From NCBI RefSeq assembly GCF_025452095.1, contig NZ_CP104877.1:1798001-1862000 (forward strand): a stretch of 64,000 nucleotides of DNA, given 5' to 3'. Each line of letters starts with the position of its first letter. The stretch's first letter is position 1. Of this stretch, positions 53,805 through 63,134 are shown one piece after another. The DNA comes from Paenarthrobacter sp. JL.01a. Lineage in GTDB: Bacteria; Actinomycetota; Actinomycetes; Actinomycetales; Micrococcaceae. The notes under the pieces are model-generated. The model was not told where the DNA came from, did not search any database, and saw nothing but the letters and a program-made list of their open reading frames with translations. A program made the translations under genes and the position numbers.

Positions 53805-53842
53805 ACGGGCAGGTTCCCGGGTTTCCCCGGCAACCTGCCCGT
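53805..53842 (-). terminator. Terminator after the acyltransferase gene
   Basis: Arms ACGGGCAGGTT and AACCTGCCCGT, 11 bases, with an inner CCCGGG/CCCGG stem. On the minus strand it is followed by TACGCTTTTAG. Confidence 0.7.
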
Positions 53843-53877
53843 CTTACACTGCAAGCGGTGCCTGCAGGTGGAGTGAC

Positions 53878-55641
53878 TTAGAGACCGAGGTCTGCTTCGA
53901 ACGCACCCTCTTCAAGGCGTGCCTTCAGAGTCTGCAGGAACCGTCCGGCGTCCGCGCCGTCCACCAGGCGGTGGTCGTACGTCAGGGACAGGTACATCAT
54001 GGACCGGATGGCGATGGAGTCGTCACCGTTTTCGTCGGCGACCACGACAGCGCGCTTGACGATGGCACCGGTGCCGAGGATACCTACCTGCGGCTGGTTG
54101 ATGATCGGGGTGTCGAACAGCGCACCGACAGAACCGATGTTGGTGATGCTGAACGTACCGCCGGAGAGCTCGTCCGGGCCGATCTTTCCGTCGCGGGTAC
54201 GGCCAGCGACATCAGCGATCTTGCCGGCAAGTCCGGCGAGGTTCAGGTTGCCGGCGTCGGAGATGACCGGAACCAGCAGGCCCTTGTCGGTGTCGACGGC
54301 GATCGCCAGGTGTTCGGCGTTGTGGTACGTGATTTCCTGCTTGGATTCATCGTATGCAGCGTTCAGCTTGGGGTGCTGCTTCAGTGCCTCGGCTACAGCC
54401 TTGGCGATGAAGGGCAGGAAGGTCAGCTTGACGCCGTTCTGGGCCTGGAAGGAGTTCTTGGCCTTGAGACGGAGCTTGGCGATCTTGGTCATGTCGACCT
54501 CGTGCACCTGGGTCAGCTGGGTGGAGACCTCAAGGGACTCGCGCATGCGGCGTGCAATGACCTGGCGGATACGGGGAGCCTTCTCCGTGGTGCCGCGCAG
54601 GGACGAAGCAACAACAGGGGCTGCAGCCTTGGCTGCGGGAGCAGCAGCCGGAGCCGGTGCTGCAGGAGCGGCCGCAGCCTGCTTGGCTTCGGCGGCAGCC
54701 AGGACATCCTGCTTGCGGATGCGGCCACCAACGCCGGTGCCGGAGACCGATGCAATGTCTACGCCGTGCTGGTTGGCAAGCTTGCGCACCAGGGGAGTGA
54801 CATAGCCGGACTCGGAGGAGCCGGCTGCCTCGGCCGGGGCGGCCGGCGCAGCAGAAGGAGCCGGAGCGGCAGGAGCGGGTGCGGCGGCAGGTGCCGGTGC
54901 AGCCGGAGCCTCTGCAGCCGGAGCTGCAGCCGGAGCAGGAGCAGGAGCAGCAGCCGGTGCAGGAGCAGCAGCCGGTGCGGCCGGGGCTTCTGCCGGTGCG
55001 GCCGGTGCCGGCGCGGCAGCAGGAGCCGCAGCGCCCGAGCCGATGATGGCCAGGACGGAACCGACTTCAGCGGTTTCGTCCTCGTTGACCCGGATTTCCT
55101 GGAGGGTACCGGCAACCGGGGAGGGAATCTCGGTGTCGACCTTGTCGGTGGAGACCTCAAGGAGCGGTTCGTCAACTTCGACGGTGTCACCGACGGCCTT
55201 GAGCCAGCGGGTAACGGTGCCTTCGGTGACGCTCTCGCCCAGTGCGGGGAGGGTCACTTCGTGCCCTTCGCCGGCTGCGGCGGCGGGAGCTTCAGCAGCC
55301 GGAGCTTCCTCGGCGGCGGGAGCTTCAGCGGCGGCCGGTGCTGCCTCTTCTGCGGGAGCCGCAGGAGCTTCGGCGGCCGGTGCGGCCTCAGCGGCGGAGC
55401 CGGAGCCATCGCCGATGCGGACCAACGGTGCGCCAACCTCAGCCGTCTCGTCTTCAGCGACGAGGATTTCTTCGATGACGCCAGAGATCGGAGAAGGGAT
55501 TTCAGTGTCTACTTTGTCGGTTGAAACCTCGAGCAACGGCTCGTCGATCTCCACCCGGTCACCAACCTGCTTGAGCCAGCGGGTGACGGTTCCTTCGGTG
55601 ACACTCTCACCGAGGGCGGGCAAGTTAACGGATTCAGACAT
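53878..55641 (-). CDS. sucB: Dihydrolipoamide acyltransferase (E2) with two lipoyl domains
   Basis: E2 core of the 2-oxoglutarate and/or pyruvate dehydrogenase complex; in many actinobacteria one E2 serves both. Domains in order: lipoyl 1 with Lys43 ([10 protein letters not shown]), an Ala/Pro/Glu linker, lipoyl 2 with Lys167 in the same motif, a very Ala/Pro-rich linker (about 205-275), the E1/E3-binding domain (280-317, [15 protein letters not shown]), another Ala linker, and the catalytic domain ending in [14 protein letters not shown] with the catalytic His. ATG 55641 follows AAGGAGA and gives 587 residues. Next to lpdA in the same direction. Confidence 0.93.
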   Translation of the reverse strand: MSESVNLPALGESVTEGTVTRWLKQVGDRVEIDEPLLEVSTDKVDTEIPSPISGVIEEILVAEDETAEVGAPLVRIGDGSGSAAEAAPAAEAPAAPAEEAAPAAAEAPAAEEAPAAEAPAAAAGEGHEVTLPALGESVTEGTVTRWLKAVGDTVEVDEPLLEVSTDKVDTEIPSPVAGTLQEIRVNEDETAEVGSVLAIIGSGAAAPAAAPAPAAPAEAPAAPAAAPAPAAAPAPAPAAAPAAEAPAAPAPAAAPAPAAPAPSAAPAAPAEAAGSSESGYVTPLVRKLANQHGVDIASVSGTGVGGRIRKQDVLAAAEAKQAAAAPAAPAPAAAPAAKAAAPVVASSLRGTTEKAPRIRQVIARRMRESLEVSTQLTQVHEVDMTKIAKLRLKAKNSFQAQNGVKLTFLPFIAKAVAEALKQHPKLNAAYDESKQEITYHNAEHLAIAVDTDKGLLVPVISDAGNLNLAGLAGKIADVAGRTRDGKIGPDELSGGTFSITNIGSVGALFDTPIINQPQVGILGTGAIVKRAVVVADENGDDSIAIRSMMYLSLTYDHRLVDGADAGRFLQTLKARLEEGAFEADLGL

Positions 55642-55754
55642 GTCGTCCCCGTTCTCCTTATTGATCTTTGTGCGGATGAATTCTGCTGGTCCGGGCCGGG
55701 TGCATCCGGCAGATTCCGCTGCATGCACCCGACCCGTTTGTCTTGGGTAAAGAC

Positions 55755-57137
55755 TTAGCCGTGGAGCGGCTTGCCCGCGAGGGCGAGGTGGGCTTCGCCC
55801 AAAGCTTCGTTCTGGGTGGGGTGGGCGTGGACCAGCTGTGCCACGTCCTCCGGGTAAGCTTCCCAGTTCACGATCAGCTGGGCTTCACCGATCTGCTCAC
55901 CCATGCGTGAACCAATCATGTGGATGCCAACTACGGGTCCATCCTTCTGGCGGACGAGCTTGACGATGCCGCCGGTGCCGAGGATGGAGCTCTTGCCGTT
56001 GCCTGCAAGGTTGTATTCCTGGGTCTGCACCTGGTCGTCGCCGAACTTGGCCTTTGCCGCCTTTTCGGTGTAACCCACGGTGGCGATTTCCGGCTCACAG
56101 TAGGTGACCTTGGGGATGTTGATGTCTTCAACGATGGCCGGGTTCAGGCCGGCGATCTCCTCGGCAACGAAGATGCCCTGCTGGTAGCCGCGGTGTGCGA
56201 GCTGCACACCCGGGACGATGTCGCCGACGGCGTAGATGTTGCCAACGCCGGTGTGGAGGCGCTCGTTGGTGATGACGAAGCCGCGGTCGATGGTGATGCC
56301 TGCTTCTTCGTAGCCGAGGTTGGCGGTGACAGGACCGCGTCCAACAGCAACGAGCAGCAGGTCTGCTTCGAAGGTCTGGCCGTCAACCAAGGTGACCTTC
56401 ACGCCGTCGTCGTTCTGTTCGACGCCCTGGAAGAAGATACCCGTGGTGAACTTGATGCCGCGCTTCTTGAACGCACGCTCGAGGTTCTTGACGATCGAGG
56501 CGTCCTCGTTGGGAACCAGGGAGGGCAGGCCTTCGATGATGGTGACGTCCACGCCGAAGGACTTCCAGACGGAAGCGAATTCGACGCCGATGACGCCGCC
56601 GCCGAGGACGATGGCGCTCTTGGGGATGTAGTCCATGGTGAGCGCCTGGTCGGAGGTGATGACCTTGCCGCCGATTTCAAGACCCGGAAGCGACCGTGAG
56701 TAGGAACCGGTGGCCAGGACAATGTTCTTGCCCGTGTAGGCCGTACCGTTCACGACGACGGTGTTGTTGCCCTGGAGCTTTCCTTCACCCTCGATGACGG
56801 TGATGCCCTTGGACTTGATGAGTCCCTGGAGGCCCTTGAACTTGCCGGCGATGATGCCGTCCTTGTAGGCGTTCACTGCCGACATGTCGATGCTGTCGAG
56901 CGTGACGTTAACGCCGTACTTGGCGGAATCGCGTGCGTGGTCGGCCAGTTCGGCCGAGTGCAGGAGGGCCTTGGTGGGGATACAGCCGTTGTGCAGGCAG
57001 GTTCCGCCGAGCTTTGCCTTTTCCACAAGGCCAACGGTGAACCCAAGCTGCACGGCCCGCAGGGCAGTGGCGTAGCCGCCGCTGCCGCCACCGAGTACCA
57101 GGATGTCGAATTCTTGCGCAGTTGCCTGATCGGCCAC
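55755..57137 (-). CDS. lpdA: Dihydrolipoamide dehydrogenase (E3)
   Basis: FAD enzyme that reoxidises dihydrolipoyl groups using NAD. The FAD motif [10 protein letters not shown] begins at residue 16. The redox pair is Cys47 and Cys52 in GGTCLHNGC. The catalytic His-Glu pair is in HAHPTQNE near the C-terminus. GTG 57137 follows AGGGAG and gives 460 residues, the canonical length. It precedes sucB by 113 bases and probably shares its transcript. The 292-base upstream gap to pepA holds two hairpins. Confidence 0.96.
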   Translation of the reverse strand: MADQATAQEFDILVLGGGSGGYATALRAVQLGFTVGLVEKAKLGGTCLHNGCIPTKALLHSAELADHARDSAKYGVNVTLDSIDMSAVNAYKDGIIAGKFKGLQGLIKSKGITVIEGEGKLQGNNTVVVNGTAYTGKNIVLATGSYSRSLPGLEIGGKVITSDQALTMDYIPKSAIVLGGGVIGVEFASVWKSFGVDVTIIEGLPSLVPNEDASIVKNLERAFKKRGIKFTTGIFFQGVEQNDDGVKVTLVDGQTFEADLLLVAVGRGPVTANLGYEEAGITIDRGFVITNERLHTGVGNIYAVGDIVPGVQLAHRGYQQGIFVAEEIAGLNPAIVEDINIPKVTYCEPEIATVGYTEKAAKAKFGDDQVQTQEYNLAGNGKSSILGTGGIVKLVRQKDGPVVGIHMIGSRMGEQIGEAQLIVNWEAYPEDVAQLVHAHPTQNEALGEAHLALAGKPLHG

Positions 57138-57304
57138 TAAAACGCTCCCTCGCGTGAAGGATGACACGGGACTGCGTGCCATCTGGTCTTTGGAACTTGT
57201 TCTGCCGTGATTATGCCAGCACCTAAGTTCTCTTGCATTTGTGACTATCGAGTTCACCTTAGCGAACCACCTACCCATGCTCCACCCTCTGCGGGTGTTT
57301 GTGG

Positions 57305-57346
57305 AGCGCTTGTGTCGAGACTCACGTTCACTTGTGACACAGCGCT
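57305..57346. promoter_or_regulatory. Large inverted repeat between pepA and lpdA
   Basis: AGCGCT-TGTGTC (57305-57316) and GACAC-AGCGCT (57336-57346) pair over 11 positions with one bulged T. Inside, TGTGT-N6-TCACG (57311-57326) resembles a CRP/GlxR site. It lies 170-210 bases before lpdA. Confidence 0.45.
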
Positions 57347-57364
57347 ACACGCCGCATAATTCCG

Positions 57365-57408
57365 GGGTTGCGCGGCCCTGGCAGGATGCCGGACGGACCA
57401 CGCAACCC
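57365..57408 (-). terminator. Hairpin after pepA
   Basis: Arms GGGTTGCG and CGCAACCC with further GC pairing inside the 28-base loop. No T-tract. It begins about 20 bases beyond the pepA stop. Confidence 0.5.
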
Positions 57409-57429
57409 GGAAGGGAGCGGGGGAGTGCG

Positions 57430-58953
57430 CTAGGCGGAAACCGCCAGAAGGTCCTCGGCGTAGGCAACCAGGGTGCGGACCGTGCAGCCCGTGCCCTGCT
57501 TGGGTGTGTAGCCGTAGGGGCTGCCGTTGTTGAACGAGGGCCCTGCGATGTCGACGTGGGCCCACGGGATCTGTTGGCCGTTGCCGTCCTTGCCCACGAA
57601 TTCACGGAGGAAGACTGCGGCGGTCATCATGCCGCCGTTGCGCTCACCGATGTTCGCGATGTCGGCCACCTGCGAGTCAAGGCTGGGGCGGAGTTCCTCG
57701 GGCAGGGGCATGGGCCACACCAGCTCGCCGGCGCGGTCGGCTGCAGACTTAAGAGCCGCTGTGACGGAATCGGATCCCATGATGCCGGCCGTGCGCAGGC
57801 CCAGGGCGATCAACTGCGCGCCGGTCAGGGTGGCGACGTCGATGATGACGTCGGGCTTCTCGAGGCTGGCAGCTACAAGTCCGTCCGCCATCACCAGGCG
57901 GCCTTCGGCGTCGGTGTTCAGGACCTCCACGGTCTTGCCGCCGTGGATGGTGAAGACATCCGCGGGCCGCGCTGCGGCCCCCGAGGGCATGTTCTCTGCG
58001 ATGCAGAGCCAGGCGGTCGCCTTAATGGGCAGACCCATCGACGCAAGCGCCAGGACCGTATTAAGTACGACGGCGGCTCCGGCCATATCGCTCTTCATGT
58101 CACCCATGCCGAGGGCCGGCTTGATGGAAATGCCGCCGGTGTCGAAGGTGATGCCCTTGCCCACGAGGGCAATCTTCCTGGTGGCCTTGGCCGGAGCGTA
58201 CTCGACCTTGACCAGGCGCGGCTGGCGGGTGGAACCCTTGCCGACGCCGAGAATGCCTCCGAATCCTTCCTTTTCGAGGCGCTTCTCGTCCCAGACGGTG
58301 ACCTTCACAGGAAGGCCTTTGGCGAGTTCCTTGGCGGACTCTGCGAAAGACTCGGGGTAGAGGTGGCTGGGAGGCTGGTTGACCAGCGTGCGCGTGGCGT
58401 TGACGGCCCTGGCCAGGACAATGGCGCGGTCCAGCGCAGGCTGCGCGTCCTTGGCGTCCACGTCGGAGAAGATCTGGACCTTGGCCACCGGGGCTTTCAG
58501 CCCGTCCGTGGTAGAGCGGTGCTCGGTGTAGGAGTAGGCGCCCAGTGCGGCACCTTCGGCGACGGCGGCAACATCGGCCAGTGCCGGCGTCGGGAATGCC
58601 AACGTCACTGAAGAAAGTCCGGCGAGCTGGCGTACAGCGGACCCGGCCGCGCGGCGCAGCGCCTCTTCGCTGAGGGTGCCGCCTTGCTGCAGTTTGCCGA
58701 CACCGGCCAGGACCAGGATCCCGGCGCCTGTTTCCGGCAGTCCGGGAAGCCGGTGTACCTGGTCGGCTGCGCCGCTGATGCCCAGGGACTTCAAGGACCC
58801 GGCAATGGATTCGGCAGCCTTGGCGCTGAGGGGATTGGCGAGCAGCACCGGCCCGTCAGTGCCTTGCGCAACGCCGATCACAAGTGCGTCGCTGGGGGAC
58901 TTTTTCAGGTCCTTGGCGATGATGCCCAGGATGATGTCAGTAGTCTTGACCAC
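57430..58953 (-). CDS. pepA: Leucyl aminopeptidase (M17)
   Basis: Cytosolic hexameric M17 aminopeptidase that releases N-terminal residues from peptides with two metal ions. The C-terminal catalytic domain has NTDAEGRLVMADGL, the family signature with metal-binding Asp and Glu, plus VGKGITFDTGGISIKP, here GKGITFDTGG. The N-terminal 170 residues form the macro-like domain. Length 507 is normal. The start is GTG 58953 with GAGGA somewhat far upstream. It may degrade peptides together with the tricorn-type protease at 48725. Confidence 0.95.
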   Translation of the reverse strand: MVKTTDIILGIIAKDLKKSPSDALVIGVAQGTDGPVLLANPLSAKAAESIAGSLKSLGISGAADQVHRLPGLPETGAGILVLAGVGKLQQGGTLSEEALRRAAGSAVRQLAGLSSVTLAFPTPALADVAAVAEGAALGAYSYTEHRSTTDGLKAPVAKVQIFSDVDAKDAQPALDRAIVLARAVNATRTLVNQPPSHLYPESFAESAKELAKGLPVKVTVWDEKRLEKEGFGGILGVGKGSTRQPRLVKVEYAPAKATRKIALVGKGITFDTGGISIKPALGMGDMKSDMAGAAVVLNTVLALASMGLPIKATAWLCIAENMPSGAAARPADVFTIHGGKTVEVLNTDAEGRLVMADGLVAASLEKPDVIIDVATLTGAQLIALGLRTAGIMGSDSVTAALKSAADRAGELVWPMPLPEELRPSLDSQVADIANIGERNGGMMTAAVFLREFVGKDGNGQQIPWAHVDIAGPSFNNGSPYGYTPKQGTGCTVRTLVAYAEDLLAVSA

Positions 58954-59229
58954 GAGGATGTGTCCTCACTTCTCTCTGCAGTGCATGGCGGGGCCGCATG
59001 TTTGGCGGCCTGCCCCGGTACGCGCCCGACGTCCTCATTCGACGGCGGCCTTGGTCTGAAGGCCCAGCGTCGCAAGCGGACGTCGGCCTGTTTCGATCGT
59101 AGTCTCTCGGTGCCTGGGGACAGCAATTAAATGAGATCTGCCGCACATCCGTTGGCAGGAATGTCCGCTTCCTGTGCTGCGTTGTAGCCATATAGAACAT
59201 CCAATCCTGCCCCGTGAAAGGAATACGCC

Positions 59230-60168
59230 GTGTTTGAACGGATATCCGGCACCCTCCTGGACCCAGAAGCGCTCTACGCGAGCAACATCGAGACCTTCCA
59301 CAGCCCTGAGCTCCATGGCTTGAACATGGTCATGGGATTCACGGGATTTGCCGACGCCGGTCACGTGGTCCGGCAAATCAATGCCGAACTGCTGGAGGAG
59401 CTCGACGCCGAGGTCGTGGCCATGTTCGATGCCGACCAGCTCATCGACTACCGCTCGCGGCGGCCCCACATCAGCTTCGTGGAGGACCATCTTCAGGACT
59501 ACAAGGCGCCCAAGCTTGGCTTGTACAAGCTCACGGATGGGCTGGGGCAGCCGTTCCTGCTGCTGGCAGGTTTTGAACCGGACCTGCAGTGGGAGCGTTT
59601 CGCCCGCGCCGTCGTAGGGATCGTGGAGAAGCTGGACGTAAACCTTGTTACGTGGATCCATTCCATTCCCATGCCCGTGCCGCACACGCGGCCCGTTGGG
59701 GTGACGGTGCATGGCAACCGGCCCGAACTGATCGAGGGCATTTCCAGCTGGAAGCCTACGGTTGAGGTGCCTGCCGCCATCGGTCACATTCTTGAGCTTC
59801 GACTCACCGAGGCCGAACGGAACGTTGCCGGTTACGTGATCCACGTTCCGCATTACCTTGCGGAAGCGGAGTACCCGACGGCGGCCGTCGCCGGGTTGGA
59901 ATACCTTGGGGCAGCAACGTCCCTGATGCTTCCTACCGACCGCCTCCGGGAAGCCGGCCGGGAGGTAGGCCGGCAGATCGCCGAGCAGATCGAGGCTTCC
60001 GAAGAAGTCCAGGCCGTCGTGGCCAACCTCGAGACCCGCTATGACGAGAAGTCGGAGGGAGTGGTTCGGCGCTCGCTGCTTGCCTACGAGAATGACGAAC
60101 TGCCCGACGCCGAGGACATCGGTGCTGCTGTTGAGGCCTACCTGGCGCGTAAAGACACGCCTCAATAA
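59230..60168 (+). CDS. PAC2 family protein
   Basis: Protein of 312 residues in the PAC2 (proteasome assembly chaperone-like) family, widespread in actinobacteria with unknown molecular role. Family marks are LNMVMGFTGFADAGHVV near residue 31, RRPHISF and LLLAGFEPDLQWERF. No membrane segment. GTG 59230 follows AAAGGA with good spacing, and TATAGA about 40 bases upstream may be the -10. An association with proteasomal degradation is suggested only by the family name. Confidence 0.88.
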   Translation: MFERISGTLLDPEALYASNIETFHSPELHGLNMVMGFTGFADAGHVVRQINAELLEELDAEVVAMFDADQLIDYRSRRPHISFVEDHLQDYKAPKLGLYKLTDGLGQPFLLLAGFEPDLQWERFARAVVGIVEKLDVNLVTWIHSIPMPVPHTRPVGVTVHGNRPELIEGISSWKPTVEVPAAIGHILELRLTEAERNVAGYVIHVPHYLAEAEYPTAAVAGLEYLGAATSLMLPTDRLREAGREVGRQIAEQIEASEEVQAVVANLETRYDEKSEGVVRRSLLAYENDELPDAEDIGAAVEAYLARKDTPQ

Positions 60169-60190
60169 ATCAGCTTTAACGGTTGAGCGG

Positions 60191-60196
60191 CATAAT
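60191..60196 (+). promoter_or_regulatory. -10 element for a probable leaderless MFS-gene transcript
   Basis: CATAAT lies six bases before GTG 60203. Confidence 0.45.
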
Positions 60197-60202
60197 TGAG
60201 GT

Positions 60203-61558
60203 GTGACTTCTCCCCGCGCCTGGCTGATCTGGACCATAGGCATCTTTGCCTACCTCGTGGCAGTGGCGCAGCGCACCTCCTTCGGGGTCGCGGGCCTGGA
60301 GGCCACTGAACGGTTCCATGCCAGTGCCTCGGCGATTTCCTTCTTCACCGTGTTGCAGCTGTTGGTCTATGCCGGCCTCCAGATACCGGTCGGCGTGCTG
60401 GTGGACCGCTTTGGCTCCCGGGTCATGGTGGCAGGGGGTGCCATCCTCATGGCCGGGGGACAACTGCAACTGGCTTTCGCCGACAGCATCCCCGGAGGTG
60501 TCCTTGGCCGGGTCCTGGTGGGCGCCGGCGACGCCATGACGTTCATCTCCGTCATCCGGTTGGTTCCTCTGTGGTTCGCACCGTCCCGGGTTCCGTTGGT
60601 CACCCAGCTGACCGGCATGTGCGGGCAGCTGGGCCAGCTGTTCAGTGTGGTTCCCTTCGCATTGCTGCTGCATTCGGCGGGGTGGACGCCGGCCTTCCTG
60701 ACCCTGGCGGCCATGTCCGTGCTGGCGGTGGTCCTGGTCCTCAGCCTGTTGAGGGACGCGCCTCCCGGGCATCCGGCCACGGTTACGGCCCAGGGCCTGA
60801 GGGCCACGGGTGTCTCCCTGTCCCGCGCCTGGAAGCAGCCCGGAACCCGGCTCGGGCTGTGGAGCCATTTCACCGTGCAGTTCAGCGGCAACCTCTTCGC
60901 GATGACCTGGGGCTACCCGTTCCTGCTCTCGGCCCAAGGACTCGACGCCGGAACAGTCTCTGCTTTGATGGCCCTGTTCGTTGCCACGGCCATTGTTGCG
61001 GGGCCTGGTTTCGGCCGGTTCGTGGCCCGGCATCCGATGCGCCGTTCCGCCATGGTCCTGTTGATCACCATCGCAACGGCCGTCGCCTGGGCGGCCGTTC
61101 TTCTTCTGCCTGAGCGAGCCCCGCTGTGGCTCCTGGTCATTCTGGTAGTGGTCCTTGCCATTGGTGGACCAGGCTCCATGATCGGCTTTGACTTCGCCCG
61201 GACCTTCAATCCCTCCCATCGCATTGGGACGGCTACCGGGATCGTCAACGTGGGCGGCTTCATCGCGGCGTTGATCGCGATCTACCTCATTGGCTTGGTG
61301 CTCGATCTCCTCAATGCCAGCGGCTTTTCCGGCGGAGAGCTGTATGGGCTGGCGCCGTTCCGGATAGCCCTTAGCGTCCAGTTCCTGCTGCTCGCGATCG
61401 GAACCCTGCTCATTGTCGTGACCCGGCGCAAGGTCCGCCGGCAAATGGCTGCGCAAGGGATCCACGTGCCGCCACTGGCAACAGCGCTCGCAAGGCAACG
61501 GCGTGAGCGCCTTGAACGCCGACGTGAGGCACGTTCGAAGGTGGCGGGGGAGCAGTAG
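60203..61558 (+). CDS. MFS family transporter
   Basis: Major facilitator superfamily permease of 451 residues with about twelve membrane segments. Motif A-like GVLVDRFGSRVM follows the second helix, and GRVLVGAGDAM lies in the fourth. AFGVAGLEATERF-type residues near the N-terminus (SFGVAGLEATERF) recall nitrate/nitrite and related porters, but substrate is not deducible. The C-terminal 40 residues are basic and cytoplasmic. GTG 60203 is at +1 of CATAAT, 34 bases after the PAC2 gene. Confidence 0.88.
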   Translation: MTSPRAWLIWTIGIFAYLVAVAQRTSFGVAGLEATERFHASASAISFFTVLQLLVYAGLQIPVGVLVDRFGSRVMVAGGAILMAGGQLQLAFADSIPGGVLGRVLVGAGDAMTFISVIRLVPLWFAPSRVPLVTQLTGMCGQLGQLFSVVPFALLLHSAGWTPAFLTLAAMSVLAVVLVLSLLRDAPPGHPATVTAQGLRATGVSLSRAWKQPGTRLGLWSHFTVQFSGNLFAMTWGYPFLLSAQGLDAGTVSALMALFVATAIVAGPGFGRFVARHPMRRSAMVLLITIATAVAWAAVLLLPERAPLWLLVILVVVLAIGGPGSMIGFDFARTFNPSHRIGTATGIVNVGGFIAALIAIYLIGLVLDLLNASGFSGGELYGLAPFRIALSVQFLLLAIGTLLIVVTRRKVRRQMAAQGIHVPPLATALARQRRERLERRREARSKVAGEQ

Positions 61559-61636
61559 CGTCCCTTTATTCAACGCTTTTCCACATACGGAAGGTGCTCC
61601 CTGTTTCTTGCTTCCGCCGATGCGCAGGCTGGAAGC

Positions 61637-62890
61637 ATGACTACCAACAGAACGCTCAGCATTCACCAGCCCGAAGACATCCTTGGCTACATTCCCCACA
61701 TGCTGGGCTACTGGCCCGAGGACAGCCTCGTGGCCATTACCATGCAGGGAAAACTCATTGGGGCAACGCTTCGTGTGGACTTGCCAGCGTTGTCCCCATC
61801 GGATGGACTCGCCTGTTTTGCCGAACAAATTCTCAGTTATCTCGTCGCCGACGAGGCCGCCAACGGCGTGATTCTCGCGGTCTACACCGCGGACGGCTGG
61901 AATGACGGTGCAGTCGTCCAGCGAACCGCCCCGCTGCTCAATGCCCTGCGGGCCAGCCTTGACCGTGCGGGCCTCATCGTCCGCGACGCATGGTTGGTGG
62001 GCGCCGAGTACTGGCGCGGGGCCTACTGCGAGGACGCCGGCTGCTGCCCGGTTCCGGGATTCCCGGTGGAACGGATCAAGGAGAGCCGGCTCAGTACCGA
62101 GCTCGTGTACCGCGGGAGCGCTGTTGGGCCGTCCCCGGCCAAGGGAGTAGAAGGATTGTGTTTGGCCCGCCCCGGGGCGCACGAACCGCGGGTTCTGGAG
62201 GCGGAAGACATGTTCGGCGAGCGTGTCCTTCCCCAGTGGCGCAGCGAGGCCTGCTTCGATGCGGTACTTGCTGTGTGGCGCCACGTGGTGGACAGACACC
62301 GTCAAGGGGATCCGTTGAATCCTGCAGATGATGCAGGGCTCATGGGCTTTCTGAGGACCACCCTGAAGATTCCGGCGTGGCGGGATGCTGTCGTGGTGAT
62401 GGCGGCAGCAGGCATCGGAGCTGCCAAGTCCGGAGCTTCCGGGTTCGGCTTCTTTACGGACGACGTTGCTGACGGGGAGCTCTTCGACCCCAGCGAAGTG
62501 GGCGTGGATCCTTTTGAAACCATTGACCAAGTGGCAGCCGGTGGCGACGAACCCCGCGACGTGTACACCTACGGGGATGTCTTACTGGGCATGCATCCCG
62601 AGTTGCCATGCTGGAAGGACCTTGATGCCCTGCAGCAGGTCCTCGCGGGGCTCAGCGTCGATAATGAGCTAGGTGAAGTGGCGGCCTCGGCCCTGACGCT
62701 TCAAGGATGGATATTTTGGTGCAAGGGCATGGGTACTTTCGCCCACGCCTGCCTAACCCGGGCAGAAGAAGCCCATCCCGGCTACCGGTTGGCGGAACTG
62801 CTGATGGGGATCCTTGGTCAAGGGGCCATCTGTGGGTGGGCGCGCCGCCCTGGCTCCGCCTGGAAGGGGCCAAGGAATGCCCCGGTTTAG
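61637..62890 (+). CDS. DUF4192 family protein
   Basis: Actinobacterial DUF4192 protein of 417 residues, function unknown. The N-terminus IHQPEDILGYIPHMLGYWP and SLVAITMQG is the family signature. DAWLVGAEYWRGAYCEDAGCCP contains a cluster of three Cys (here CEDAGCCP), possibly metal-binding. The C-terminal third (ALTLQGWIFWCKGMG, ARAEEAHPGYRLAEL-like) is helical. GGAAG precedes the ATG. It stands alone between the MFS gene and sigA. Confidence 0.88.
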   Translation: MTTNRTLSIHQPEDILGYIPHMLGYWPEDSLVAITMQGKLIGATLRVDLPALSPSDGLACFAEQILSYLVADEAANGVILAVYTADGWNDGAVVQRTAPLLNALRASLDRAGLIVRDAWLVGAEYWRGAYCEDAGCCPVPGFPVERIKESRLSTELVYRGSAVGPSPAKGVEGLCLARPGAHEPRVLEAEDMFGERVLPQWRSEACFDAVLAVWRHVVDRHRQGDPLNPADDAGLMGFLRTTLKIPAWRDAVVVMAAAGIGAAKSGASGFGFFTDDVADGELFDPSEVGVDPFETIDQVAAGGDEPRDVYTYGDVLLGMHPELPCWKDLDALQQVLAGLSVDNELGEVAASALTLQGWIFWCKGMGTFAHACLTRAEEAHPGYRLAELLMGILGQGAICGWARRPGSAWKGPRNAPV

Positions 62891-62974
62891 TTCCAAGCCG
62901 TCCAACAGGCGTGCGTTTGGCAAAACCGTGAGACAATGGATGCCGAGACCCGGTTGGGTCCGCGTTTAAATGCT

Positions 62975-63004
62975 TGGATTGCCCCGCCTGTCGGGAACAA
63001 TCCA
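62975..63004. promoter_or_regulatory. Stem-loop upstream of sigA
   Basis: Outer arms TGGATTG and CAATCCA, inner CCCG and CGGG. It lies about 130-160 bases before the sigA start; no T-tract. Confidence 0.4.
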
Positions 63005-63041
63005 CGGGCGTCTGTAGTTGTAATCAAAGACTCTGCAGGCG

Positions 63042-63075
63042 GCGATCGCATTTGAAATTGATCGCGGACTTGACA
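63042..63075 (+). promoter_or_regulatory. Dyad and candidate -35 upstream of sigA
   Basis: GCGATC (63042-63047), 12 bases, GATCGC (63060-63065), then TTGACA (63070-63075) five bases later. No good -10 is spaced 16-18 bases after the TTGACA, so the promoter assignment is tentative. Confidence 0.35.
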
Positions 63076-63134
63076 GGGTCATAGTGGTGTTGCCCGTATG
63101 GTGATTCCACAGACCGCCGCTAGAAAGGTTTTCT

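Noticed and set aside
53971..55524. 517-codon plus-strand open frame opposite the acyltransferase
   Set aside because: Gly/Ser/Arg-rich repeat product arising from the Ala/Pro repeat codons of the E2 linkers.
60176..62530. 784-codon minus-strand open frame opposite the MFS and DUF4192 genes
   Set aside because: Covers two plus-strand genes with clear family signatures; composition is that of an antisense shadow.
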